Source: Bradyrhizobium canariense
GTDB lineage: Bacteria > Pseudomonadota > Alphaproteobacteria > Rhizobiales > Xanthobacteraceae
Length of the DNA: 64,000 bases
Assembly: GCF_019402665.1 (NCBI RefSeq)
Contig: NZ_VSST01000029.1
Location: 62,001-126,000, forward strand
Direction of reading: 5' to 3'
Part shown: in pieces, positions 44,445-53,479 of the stretch
Layout: each line of letters starts with the position of its first letter
Numbering within the stretch: the first letter of the stretch is position 1
Position numbers and translations under genes: made by a program
The notes under the pieces: model-generated
The model's database searches: none
What the model saw: only the letters and a program-made list of their open reading frames with translations
What the model was told of the DNA's origin: nothing

Positions 44445-46739
44445 ATGCATCATCATGCGGCTTTTCACGATCCCGTTCTGGTCGCGTTATCGATTCTGAT
44501 CGCGGCACTCGCCTCCTATACGGCGTTGGACCTGGCGACCCGAATGCGAGCTGCTTCGGGAAGGGCCCGCCGATCCTGGCTGGTAGCCGCCGCGATCGCC
44601 ATGGGCGGCGGCATCTGGTCCATGCATTTCGTCGGTATGCTGGCCTTCAGCCTGCCTGGAATCGAGATCTCGTACGATCCATTCCTGACTCTCCTCTCGC
44701 TTGTCATTCCGATCGTCGTCGCCGCTGCGGCCTTTGCCGTCGTCGGACGACGGCCACGGGCGCTCCTCGCATCCGGCTTCGCGATGGGACTTGGTATCTC
44801 CGGCATGCACTATACCGGCATGGCCGCGATGCGCATGGCGGCGCTCATGGAGTACGATCCCCGATGGGTTGTGCTCTCGATCCTGATCGCGATCAGCGCC
44901 TCCGTCGTGGCGCTCTGGCTCGCCTTTCGCAACACCAACGCGGTCCAGCGGCTGTTCGCGGGACTGGTGATGGGCCTTGCGGTCTCCGGCATGCACTACG
45001 CCGCGATGGAAGGCGCCATGTTCCTGCCGACGAACACCATGGCCCGGCAGGCAGGACATCTCGGCGTCGGTCAGGCGCCGCTCGCGTTCCTGCTCGCCGG
45101 CATCACCATTGTGATCCTGAGCATCGGAATCGCGGCTGCCGTCTATGACAGGGCTTCCGCGGAGCGCGCTCAACGCGAGGCCGACGCACTGAGGCGCAGC
45201 GAAGAACGCTTTCGGCTCCTTGTCGAAGGTATCGTCGACCACGCGATCTTCATGCTCGATCCGGACGGGCGCGTGGGCAACTGGAATCTCGGCGCGCACC
45301 GGCTGATGGGCTATGGCGATGACATCGTAGGGACGAGCTACACGATCTTTCACACCGAGGAAGATTGCGCGGCCGGGGCCCCGGCGCGCGCCCTTGTTGA
45401 AGCCGAGCGCGAGGGGAAGTCGGCAATCGAAGGCTGGCGTATCCGCAAGGACGGCAGCCGCTTCTGGGCGGAAGCAACGATCGTTGCGGTACGGAACGAG
45501 AGCGGCGCAATCGCCGGCTTTGCGAAGATCGTGCGCGACGTCAGCGAAAGGCGACGGGCACAGGATGCGCTGGATCGGGCGCGCGAAGCACTGATGATGT
45601 CGCAGAAGATGGAAACCATCGGCCAGCTTACCGGCGGTGTGGCCCACGACTTCAACAACCTGCTCGCAGCCGTTCTCGGCAGCCTCGAACTTCTGAAGAG
45701 GCGCCTGCCGCCGGGCGATGCGAAGGTGCAGCGCCTGGTGGACAACGCGACGCTAGGCGCGCAGCGGGGCGCGTCCCTGACCCAGCGTATGCTCGCTTTT
45801 GCGCGTAAACAGGATCTCAGGCCGGCGGTCGTCGATATCCACGAATTGGTGCACGGCATGGCCTCATTGCTGAAATTCGAGGCCGGAATTCGTGTCGAGA
45901 CGCTGTTTCCGATGGACCTGCCGAAGGTGAGGGTCGACGCGAACCAGCTCGAACTGGCTGTCCTCAACCTGGCGGTCAACGCACGTGATGCGATGCCGGG
46001 CGGTGGCCTGATTACCATTGCCGCTCGCGAAGAGCGGGGCGATGGCGGCCTTCGGACGAGCGACTATGTTGCGCTCTCGGTGAGCGACACCGGCTGCGGC
46101 ATGGATGACGAGACCCTCAGGCACGCCCAGGAGCCGTTCTTTACGACCAAAGGCGTCGGCAAAGGCACCGGGCTCGGCCTGTCAATGGTCCACGGACTTG
46201 CCGAGCAGTCCGGCGGCAAGCTCGCTTTGAGGAGCCTTCCCGGGGAGGGCACGACAGCCGAAGTTTGGCTGCCGATGGCCGGGGAGACCGCGGTGCCTGA
46301 CCCGCGCGCGGAAGCTCCGGCGCCCGTACCGCGGGCCAGCCGACAGCTTTCCGTACTTGTCGTCGACGACGATCTCCTGGTGCTCGAGAACACGGCAGCG
46401 ATGTTGGACGATCTTGGGCACATCGTGGTCGAGGCGCGCTCGGGCGACGAGGCACTGGCTTTGCTCCGCCGCACCCGTACCGTCGACCTGGTCGTGACCG
46501 ACTATGCCATGCCTGGGATGACTGGACTGCAGCTGGCCAGCGCTGTCGCCGCGGAGCGCCCCGGGACGGTCATCCTCCTGAGCACGGGATACGCAGAGAT
46601 TCCCAGCGACGAACGATCCAGCCTGCCGCGATTGTCAAAACCATTCGACCAGGCTGCGTTGGCGAAGGCCATCGAGGCGGCAATGCGCGAAGACGAGCCA
46701 ACCGGATCCATCGTCGCCTTTCGGCCGAAGAGCGCGTGA
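44445..46739 (+). CDS. MHYT-PAS hybrid sensor histidine kinase
   Basis: 764 aa. Residues 1-230 form a seven-helix MHYT domain with repeated SMHFVGM, GMHYTGM and GMHYAAM motifs, proposed to bind copper and sense O2, CO or NO. A PAS domain (about 250-370) follows, then HisKA with the phospho-His in GGVAHDFNNLL (about 400), an HATPase (NLAVNARDAMPGGG, GTGLGLSMVHGL) and a C-terminal receiver (about 640-755, Asp in VVTDYAMPG). No separate response regulator is adjacent. Confidence 0.93.
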   Translation: MHHHAAFHDPVLVALSILIAALASYTALDLATRMRAASGRARRSWLVAAAIAMGGGIWSMHFVGMLAFSLPGIEISYDPFLTLLSLVIPIVVAAAAFAVVGRRPRALLASGFAMGLGISGMHYTGMAAMRMAALMEYDPRWVVLSILIAISASVVALWLAFRNTNAVQRLFAGLVMGLAVSGMHYAAMEGAMFLPTNTMARQAGHLGVGQAPLAFLLAGITIVILSIGIAAAVYDRASAERAQREADALRRSEERFRLLVEGIVDHAIFMLDPDGRVGNWNLGAHRLMGYGDDIVGTSYTIFHTEEDCAAGAPARALVEAEREGKSAIEGWRIRKDGSRFWAEATIVAVRNESGAIAGFAKIVRDVSERRRAQDALDRAREALMMSQKMETIGQLTGGVAHDFNNLLAAVLGSLELLKRRLPPGDAKVQRLVDNATLGAQRGASLTQRMLAFARKQDLRPAVVDIHELVHGMASLLKFEAGIRVETLFPMDLPKVRVDANQLELAVLNLAVNARDAMPGGGLITIAAREERGDGGLRTSDYVALSVSDTGCGMDDETLRHAQEPFFTTKGVGKGTGLGLSMVHGLAEQSGGKLALRSLPGEGTTAEVWLPMAGETAVPDPRAEAPAPVPRASRQLSVLVVDDDLLVLENTAAMLDDLGHIVVEARSGDEALALLRRTRTVDLVVTDYAMPGMTGLQLASAVAAERPGTVILLSTGYAEIPSDERSSLPRLSKPFDQAALAKAIEAAMREDEPTGSIVAFRPKSA

Positions 46740-46814
46740 AAGCCGGATGATGAATGGCGCACGCCGCCTGCGCGCGGTGCGGTCCCGGTTCGGAGACTCC
46801 AAGGCAATGGTCCG

Positions 46815-47300
46815 TCAAATCCCGCCGGGAAGCTCGACGCCCGCTTCCGTCAGGTCACGGAGGAATTTCCGCACCAGGAGCATGTTGGTTCTCTGCAGCT
46901 CGTGATTATTGCCGAACTTGAACTGATTGGCTTCGGTCACGATCAGTCCATGGTCGGTCTCGCGGAAAATGCCTTGCTTCTTCAAGCGATCGGCGCGCCG
47001 CCGGACGGTTTCGATCGGCAGACCGAAAAAGCGGGACAGGGCGGCACGGGAAACGCCCTGCTTGATCTTGTCCGGCTCAACCGCCTGGATGCTGCCAAAT
47101 TGCCGGTCCAGTTCGGGGTTCTTCATGATCTTGAGAACGTTCGCGTTCAAGACCGCATGAATGATCATCAAGTCCAGCGGATCGAAATCGTAGTGGCGGA
47201 ACATTTCGCTGGCTGCCCACAGCATGTAGGCCAACGAGTGGCGGGAGACGGTTCGGATCAAATCCGCCGCGATGTCCTCGTCTTTCGCCGTACCAACCAT
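46815..47300 (-). CDS. winged-helix hypothetical protein
   Basis: 161 aa. An all-helical N-terminal part (SLAYMLWAASEMFRHYDFDPLDLMIIHAVLNANV) is followed by a predicted HTH/wing, GVSRAALSRFFGLPIETVRRRADRLKKQGIFRETDHGLIVTE. It probably binds DNA. No close family comes to mind. It is convergent with the hybrid kinase and has no obvious operon partner. Confidence 0.78.
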   Translation of the reverse strand: MVGTAKDEDIAADLIRTVSRHSLAYMLWAASEMFRHYDFDPLDLMIIHAVLNANVLKIMKNPELDRQFGSIQAVEPDKIKQGVSRAALSRFFGLPIETVRRRADRLKKQGIFRETDHGLIVTEANQFKFGNNHELQRTNMLLVRKFLRDLTEAGVELPGGI

Positions 47301-47537
47301 GGCCAGTGCCCGCTTCTACGGATGTCCGGTCCGACGCCCACAAGTCGGTTGCAAGCCAGTTATATGTCTCCCTGGCGCACCGCGTGAGCCAGGACCGGTC
47401 TGCTGTTTCCCCCAATATGGGTATGGTCGCGGTTCCATCGGGTCAATAGCTGGCTTGTCGGCAACATCATTTTCACCGATACGAGGTTGAGTTGCCGGGC
47501 GCGCAATTGGCGCGTGCCAATTGTGGTCGTGGGCCAA

Positions 47538-47762
47538 ATGACATTTATCATCGAAGCTATTAAAGACGACTGCCGCACCGTGGATTTCCGTGACAGCGCG
47601 ATCGTTGCGGTGATCCTGGCCCGCAAGCACGCGGTGAATGGTTTTGTGGTTTCGATCACGGCTCCGAACGGGCAGCTTTTTTTCGCCGATCAGTTCAACC
47701 TTTTGCTGACGAGCAAGGGGCTCGGTTCGGATCCGACGGCGCAGGAAGTTGGGCGGCGCTAA
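47538..47762 (+). CDS. small hypothetical protein
   Basis: About 74 aa from MTFIIEAIKDDCRTVDFRD. A beta-alpha pattern is followed by FVVSITAPNGQLFFADQFNLLLTSKG. The ribosome-binding site is weak, and a longer form from 47487 is possible. The flanks 47301-47537 and 47763-48011 hold nothing else I can support. Confidence 0.5.
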   Translation: MTFIIEAIKDDCRTVDFRDSAIVAVILARKHAVNGFVVSITAPNGQLFFADQFNLLLTSKGLGSDPTAQEVGRR

Positions 47763-48011
47763 AGCGGGCCTTGTTCGCGTAGGCTTGGAACCGGTGCAAT
47801 CAATTGCAGCGGCTTCGGTGAGCGGTGCGAGCAGGCATCGTCGGCGCGCACGCGGCCCTTGCGTCGCAGGGCCAGTTCGGGTGCCAAAGAAATTCGTTGA
47901 TCGTCGTTTCGAAAAATCCAGTTCCGGATCGAACAGGTCGCGCGGGCCTGCTAAACTCCGGCATGGCCGCGCTTACGCGGCGACCGGGAATTCCGGGATG
48001 CGAGCAGGGAT

Positions 48012-49433
48012 ATGGCCAGCAAGCACGTGCTCGAAGGGTTGATAAGGTGGTCTACGCGCGATCGATGGGCCGATCGGTTCGACTGGGTCCTTGAAGGTCA
48101 CCTTGTCCCCACCTGCGAGGAAACCGGCATCGAGATCGAGCAGATCGCTTCGACCATCGGCGAAGACCTGTTCATGAGCACCGTGTGGGCCTGCGCTTTC
48201 GAGGACTTCCTGACCCGTGAATTCGACGGCGAGAACGCGACGGATGACTATCTCAAGCGCCGCGGCTGGAAAGAATCCGCATCGATTCGCAATTACATGG
48301 CCGCGCTGCGGAAATCGACGATGAGCCTCTATGAGGTCAGCGACATCGTCCCCGACACTTCGTTCCTGGCGCGCGACCTGCTTCGCGACACCGAACCGGT
48401 CCTGGTCAGCGAGCGGAGCGCGACCCGAAGCCTCAAGCCATGGGACCGCATTGCCGCGCGCGTGGTTCATGTCGGTTCGCGGTCGCAGATCGGTGGCGGC
48501 TTGCTGGTATTCGACCACGAGACATCGGAACTCTTGGTCGCGGCCGTTCGGAAGCTGGAGTCGCTGAGCAGCGAGGAAGAGCGAGAATTGGCGGAAGCGA
48601 ACGGATACGAGTTCGACGAGGACCGATTCTCGGATCTTTCTCCCACCGACAGGCTCCGCGCAATCACGCCCATGTTCACCACGTTCTGGCTTGTCGACGC
48701 CATCGACCGAATTCAGTCACCGAGAATTCCCGATTTGCGGAACGCGGAAGGGGACGAGGTGATGCTGTGCGAGGCGCGCTTCCCGCTCGCCGCCCGCACC
48801 ACGGGGCGTGACATCCGAGCGGCGTTGGAAGCACGTCCGGAGTTTCGCGCCACGAGCTCGAAGTCATGGAGCTGGGTTGGCGAAAACAGAAGCGCAGCCA
48901 AGCCCGCCGCCGCACCAGGGCACGACGGATCATCGCGGAAACAGCTGACCTTCGAAACATGGTCCGACGAGGACAGGCTCGTGCTGGGCGATATACGGCT
49001 GGAGAGCAAGACGTTGGTGCTCAATACCAACTCCGAACAGCGCTGCAGCCGCGGATGCGCACTGCTGTCCGACGCGCTCGGCGGACGCCTGCGCCAGCCC
49101 TCGGTCAAGACGGAATCGATCGAGCAGGTCATGGTGTCGCGAGAGTCTGCCATGCCAAATCAGCTCGATATCCCTGAGGAGCAGCAGCGCGCCATTGTCC
49201 ATGATTACATGGACCGGCATTACCGTGACGTGCTCGATCAACCGGTTCCCGCGCTCGACGGGCAAACGCCGCGGACCGCGGTGAAGACGGAGGGCGGACG
49301 GATGAAGGTCGTCGAGTGGCTCAAGCTCATGGAGAACCGGACGGCGAAGCACGCCGATCCAGATAATCCGATGGCCAGCTACAATTTCGCGTGGCTATGG
49401 ACAGAGTTGGGTCTCAGTGAGCGGAGGGAGTGA
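48012..49433 (+). CDS. hypothetical protein with antitoxin/SEC-C-like tail
   Basis: 473 aa, no signal or membrane segment. I do not recognise the N-terminal 380 residues. The C-terminal part (PALDGQTPRTAVKTEGGRMKVVEWLKLMEN) resembles the short motif at the ends of some DUF2384 and SEC-C-type proteins (ALxGxTPREA...). It ends 80 bp left of the island attachment repeat, so it probably belongs to the host chromosome. Confidence 0.78.
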   Translation: MASKHVLEGLIRWSTRDRWADRFDWVLEGHLVPTCEETGIEIEQIASTIGEDLFMSTVWACAFEDFLTREFDGENATDDYLKRRGWKESASIRNYMAALRKSTMSLYEVSDIVPDTSFLARDLLRDTEPVLVSERSATRSLKPWDRIAARVVHVGSRSQIGGGLLVFDHETSELLVAAVRKLESLSSEEERELAEANGYEFDEDRFSDLSPTDRLRAITPMFTTFWLVDAIDRIQSPRIPDLRNAEGDEVMLCEARFPLAARTTGRDIRAALEARPEFRATSSKSWSWVGENRSAAKPAAAPGHDGSSRKQLTFETWSDEDRLVLGDIRLESKTLVLNTNSEQRCSRGCALLSDALGGRLRQPSVKTESIEQVMVSRESAMPNQLDIPEEQQRAIVHDYMDRHYRDVLDQPVPALDGQTPRTAVKTEGGRMKVVEWLKLMENRTAKHADPDNPMASYNFAWLWTELGLSERRE

Positions 49434-49512
49434 ACGAACCGGGCAATGACCGCTGTGCTGGGCCGCTGAAGGGGGCTTCGATCCGCGTGACCAGGCGACA
49501 GTCGGTACCGAA

Positions 49513-49530
49513 ATGGCGCGCCCGGAACGA
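49513..49530. repeat. left attachment repeat of the tRNA-Arg island
   Basis: atggcgcgcccggaacga is an exact 18-bp copy of 56949-56966, the tRNA-Arg 3' end. The two copies flank all the recombinase genes and the nuclease gene. Similarity stops sharply at both ends. Confidence 0.82.
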
Positions 49531-49633
49531 GGGACCCCGCAGCCGCGAAAGCTCTTGAATTTACTCGGGTTTTGACCATCCCGCCGGGGGGCATGATACC
49601 ACCAGCGTGTACCACCGCACAAGGCCGGGACGG

Positions 49634-52141
49634 TCAGTACTTGTTCCTGCCTCTGGTGTTCCAGTTTTGCCCTTTGTTTTGCGTTGCATGTTTCTTTTGG
49701 ATGCCTTCGACTGCCCGCCTTACCGCGTCGAATTGATCCTGACCTTCTCGAACCACCTCGTGCCAATCGAAGTATGGAACGCGCAGACCCGACGCATCCC
49801 AAGCCGCGTTAAGATAGTTGCGAAAAGCGGTGGTGCGCTCCAGTCGGAGCTGAATTTCAAAGGTCTCTAAATTTGCAGAGATTACCGCCTCAGCCTGCTG
49901 ATCTAAGATAGGGGTGTCGAACATAACCGCGTCCAGATACCCAAACGTCCCGAGCCATCTTCGCAAATGGTAGGCTCCGACCGTGGTCACACGGAAGCCG
50001 TGCGGCATCGCGCCGACCAATCCGGTAATGTCCTCCTCAAAGGTAATTCGCTCTGTCGTCTCGATGAGCCTCTTGTTGGTCAGCCGCCGTAAGGCACCTT
50101 CGATCTGGGTCGGCAGAAACGCGAGCGCCTGCATTGAATTGAGTATCAAACTCGCTTGAACGAACTCATCTTTGTCTTTCGCCGTGTGTTCGTACATTAG
50201 AAACGCAACTATGAGCGGGCACAAAAAGTGCTCTCTTGGGTCCGGGTTCTGAACATCAAGCAGGTTCATTGCGAGCGAGGAGTTGGGATTGAAGTGCGAG
50301 TAGTCACCCAAAATGGCGGCCTTGGAGAATTCATGCAGCGGAATGTTGTATTTCCCGGTCAGAGATTGAATTCTCACAATCTTCTCGGCTTCCACATTGG
50401 GGCTGCCGATGAACTGCGTCACGAATTCAACAACCGCACGAATGTTGCCACCACTGATGTTGGCGAGGATTTCGGTCAGACTGCGATTGTGCTCCAAAGA
50501 GAAGAGCAGGGCTTTGAGGAAATAAGCCATACTGTCGATACTGAGCCGCACGCCTTGGAGCATCGATGCGGGAATTTTGCCTTCGGCCACCTTCAAGGCG
50601 AAGAGAAGTCGCTTCTCAATGACGACCTCTGGACGGGGCGGCTCAATAGTAAAGACCTTGTGGGGGTATGCGGCCAGCACGCCCGCTCGCTTTGACTGAA
50701 AAAATGTTTGCGGCCTGACGGTGATAAACACCAGCGCGTTCCATCCTTGGGCCAACTCCTGCGCGATCAGAAACGCCTCTTGTTGGATGGCAGTGGTTCG
50801 TTGGTCGGCGTTATCAATCATGAAGATGATTTGCTTCTGCCTACCTGAAGCCAGATGCTCGATGGAGCGGCGAAGGTGTTCCGACTTGTCCGCGACGGTT
50901 TCCCGGAGAAACGTGTTTATCTCGGCGTCAACTGCGCCAGCATCGTCCTTGAGAGAAGCAACGCGAAAACTCTTGCGAAATCTCTTTATGTCGAGGTCAT
51001 ACACACCACGAACAAAACCATCCTCGTAAACATCGACTTGGTATTTGGCGTAGAGTTGGCGCTCAATCTCATTGAGCACGTGCGCCTTGATGTCCGTGTT
51101 CAGGGCCGCCTTCGATCCAAGATCAACATAGATGAGGAGCGAATTCTCAAACTCCTTTGGCGCGCGGATGTAAATCAGATCTTCAAGGAAAGAAGTCTTT
51201 CCGACGCCGACGTCCCCCAAGAGGACAATGGGTCGCTTGGCCAGCGCCTCGGTCAAGATTTGGTTTGTGAGCCCACCCGCCTCGTCCTGCCCTTTAGCCG
51301 CCTCCAGTGTAGGAGAGCCCTCTTGGGACGGGAACAACGAAGCGTAACGGGCTTTCAGGACCTGCTGGCTTATGAGAGCGTCACGGCTTAGTGCTCCTGT
51401 ATCAGCGTAACACTCATTGTAGAACCGCTTCTTCATCGCCTCGGTGCGAACGATGTCTTCGAGGAGCAGCTCACTGATGGCGCGGAGATTGGCCTGCAAA
51501 TCCGACTTGTATCGGAACGAGGGGTATCGCATCAGGCGCGAGGATAATTTGCGAGGAAGGTTGGTCTCGATCCTGTATCCCAAGGTTGTCGCAAGGCGGC
51601 GCTCGAAAAGCCCATCGGGAGAAAGGCACTGCCAGTAGGTTGGAAAATCCTCCTCCAGTTGTTGCAGGCTGCGGCAGACGAGCGCTCTACCGTCGAGCCA
51701 CGATGACCCAATCCGCTGCCCGATGAAGGCAATCAGTTGATCGCCATTACAGACGACAGCGAATTCAATTCCCCCGCCATTGCAATAACCTTGCGCTTGC
51801 CTGATCGCCGCATCGGCACTTTTACTGACCGACATGACGGACTTAAGGCTCTGTATCAGGCCTTTGTCTTTGTCAGCAGGAAAGTCGAAGTACGCCCCCG
51901 CTCGCTTGGCTTCCCAGACAATTTCGCTGGGATTGTCCAGCACGTAGTCTCGAATGTCGCCATCCAAGCGGCTCTCCGTCTTGATGACTTCGCGCGGCCA
52001 GCCAAAGCATTCGATGAGCAGCCGATCAATAAATTGAAAGCGCGTGTCCGCCTCATTCCAAGCAGGGAGCTTGTCGCCGAATTCGGCGCGGATCGAACGG
52101 AGGTTCTTCAGTCCTTGATCCAGTGAAACGGTTGAGCGCAT
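49634..52141 (-). CDS. PD-(D/E)XK nuclease fused to P-loop NTPase (candidate defence gene)
   Basis: 835 aa. The N-terminus resembles the type I restriction HsdR N-terminal nuclease: Asp65 in RDYVL, Glu77-Lys79 in VWEAK, and a QxxxY motif (Gln115-Tyr119). The NTPase has Walker A GDVGVGKT (309-316) and Walker B IIFMIDNAD (438-446), then FITVRPQTF, in the manner of STAND/AAA-type proteins. The rest (about 500-835) is helical and unassigned, perhaps a sensor. It lies alone as cargo in a satellite-like island, is codon-atypical, and has a GAGGA ribosome-binding site. Anti-phage activity is inference. Confidence 0.83.
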   Translation of the reverse strand: MRSTVSLDQGLKNLRSIRAEFGDKLPAWNEADTRFQFIDRLLIECFGWPREVIKTESRLDGDIRDYVLDNPSEIVWEAKRAGAYFDFPADKDKGLIQSLKSVMSVSKSADAAIRQAQGYCNGGGIEFAVVCNGDQLIAFIGQRIGSSWLDGRALVCRSLQQLEEDFPTYWQCLSPDGLFERRLATTLGYRIETNLPRKLSSRLMRYPSFRYKSDLQANLRAISELLLEDIVRTEAMKKRFYNECYADTGALSRDALISQQVLKARYASLFPSQEGSPTLEAAKGQDEAGGLTNQILTEALAKRPIVLLGDVGVGKTSFLEDLIYIRAPKEFENSLLIYVDLGSKAALNTDIKAHVLNEIERQLYAKYQVDVYEDGFVRGVYDLDIKRFRKSFRVASLKDDAGAVDAEINTFLRETVADKSEHLRRSIEHLASGRQKQIIFMIDNADQRTTAIQQEAFLIAQELAQGWNALVFITVRPQTFFQSKRAGVLAAYPHKVFTIEPPRPEVVIEKRLLFALKVAEGKIPASMLQGVRLSIDSMAYFLKALLFSLEHNRSLTEILANISGGNIRAVVEFVTQFIGSPNVEAEKIVRIQSLTGKYNIPLHEFSKAAILGDYSHFNPNSSLAMNLLDVQNPDPREHFLCPLIVAFLMYEHTAKDKDEFVQASLILNSMQALAFLPTQIEGALRRLTNKRLIETTERITFEEDITGLVGAMPHGFRVTTVGAYHLRRWLGTFGYLDAVMFDTPILDQQAEAVISANLETFEIQLRLERTTAFRNYLNAAWDASGLRVPYFDWHEVVREGQDQFDAVRRAVEGIQKKHATQNKGQNWNTRGRNKY

Positions 52142-52488
52142 GTTTCATCCTCGGCCTGTTCCACCCTACGGCTATTTCAAAGTCGTACACAACTGTTCTT
52201 GGCGGCTCCAGTAGTGGCTGAACCTGTGGCTGCGATCATCACAGGGAAACACGAAGCGGCTTCGAAGGCTGGCCGACACAGCTTCCGTAACCTGGGCGGT
52301 GGCCGCAGCCCTTTAGTCCGTGTTTTTTGAAATCACCCCCCGACCCTCGTTGACAAAGGGGCCCACCTTGGAAAAGGGGACCCGTTCAAAGAGCCCTTTC
52401 AGAATGGCGCGCGGCTAAGCGGCCCTTGCAGACTGTCCGTAATTCGGCCATTATACGAACAGTCGTTCTTCTCATTCTGGTGAAAACA
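52142..52488. promoter_or_regulatory. divergent promoter region inside the island
   Basis: Between the nuclease gene and the short recombinase I see no gene. A short GAAC-AGTC-GTTC palindrome is near 52457, and a 10-base piece resembling the attachment core (aatggcgcgc) lies near 52403, too short to call as an attachment site. Confidence 0.4.
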
Positions 52489-53112
52489 TTGGCCAAATCA
52501 CACCTCCGCTTGATCGCCCCAGACACCGAAAAACGAACAGTTACGCCCAAGCGGCTTCCCAACGCCGACCTGCGAACCCGCGAGTACCTGACCGAGGCTG
52601 AGGTTGAGCGGCTGATTGAGGCCACTAAGGGAAACCGTTGGGGCCACCGCGACGGCACCATGATCCTCGTGGCCTACCGTCACGGCCTGCGGGCATCCGA
52701 ACTGGCGGACCTTCGCTGGGATCAGGTCGATTTCACGACAGCCACCCTGCACGTCCGCAGGGTCAAGCAGGGCAGCCCCAGCACGCACCCCATTCTTGGG
52801 GACGAATTGCGGCGGCTGCGGCGGCTACAGCGCGATCAGCAACCCAAGTCACCCTTTGTGTTCACATCGGAACGTGGGGCGCCGTTCACCACGGCAGGCT
52901 TCGCGCGCATGGTCGAGCGGGCGGGCACGCAGGCAGCCTTTGGGTTCAAGGCTCATCCGCACATGCTACGGCATGCCTGCGGGTTCGCACTGGCCTCCAA
53001 GGGACACGACACCCGCGCCCTTCAGGCGTACCTCGGCCACAGGAACATTCAGCACACGGTGCGATACACAGAACTGTCGCCCACGCGCTTCCGCAATTTC
53101 TGGCGGGACTGA
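52489..53112 (+). CDS. short tyrosine recombinase (FimB/XerC-like)
   Basis: About 207 aa from a TTG that gives MAKSHLRLIAPDTEK, the start usual for this group of proteins as I recall; an upstream TTG or GTG is possible. The catalytic set is present: Arg in YRHGLRASEL, HxxR in HPHMLRHACG, His in GHRNIQHT and Tyr in VRYTEL. It lacks an arm-binding domain. Related small recombinases act as invertases or resolve elements. It lies in the island beside the nuclease gene. Confidence 0.85.
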   Translation: MAKSHLRLIAPDTEKRTVTPKRLPNADLRTREYLTEAEVERLIEATKGNRWGHRDGTMILVAYRHGLRASELADLRWDQVDFTTATLHVRRVKQGSPSTHPILGDELRRLRRLQRDQQPKSPFVFTSERGAPFTTAGFARMVERAGTQAAFGFKAHPHMLRHACGFALASKGHDTRALQAYLGHRNIQHTVRYTELSPTRFRNFWRD

Positions 53113-53318
53113 TCACGGCCGCGCGACAATTGTTTATGTCCGGTTGGATAAGTTTATGACTGGGGGAGAAGCGAAACTCGGGCGATGGAAATCCCGACTA
53201 CAGAGGCTGGGGCCTCCCCGCGCGTCCTGCGAGACCCACACCTGATCAGCCGCGCATGTGCCACAGTTTATAACAAAGCGGCAGCCGGAACTGATCCGGA
53301 AAAACTCTGAGTTCCCAA

Positions 53319-53338
53319 CGTTGACGTTTGCGTTGACG
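53319..53338. repeat. paired 8-bp direct repeats before the helicase
   Basis: CGTTGACG occurs twice, separated by TTTG (12-bp period), about 140 bp upstream of the helicase start. The period fits an iteron or repressor site, but only two copies exist. Confidence 0.4.
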
Positions 53339-53479
53339 AGGTGAGCTGACTATGTGGGTCGCGCATCCCCACGCCGCCACCCGCAGGATCACCTCGGCCG
53401 CACCTGGGCCTTGAGAGCTACCCTGCCCATCAACAGAAGAGCTGCGCCGACAAACGGTAGCACGGAGAGTTCCTTGGAA

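Noticed and set aside
52401..52412. aatggcgcgc resembling the island attachment core
   Set aside because: Only about ten bases match and similarity stops at once, so chance is likely in GC-rich DNA. It was not called a third attachment site.
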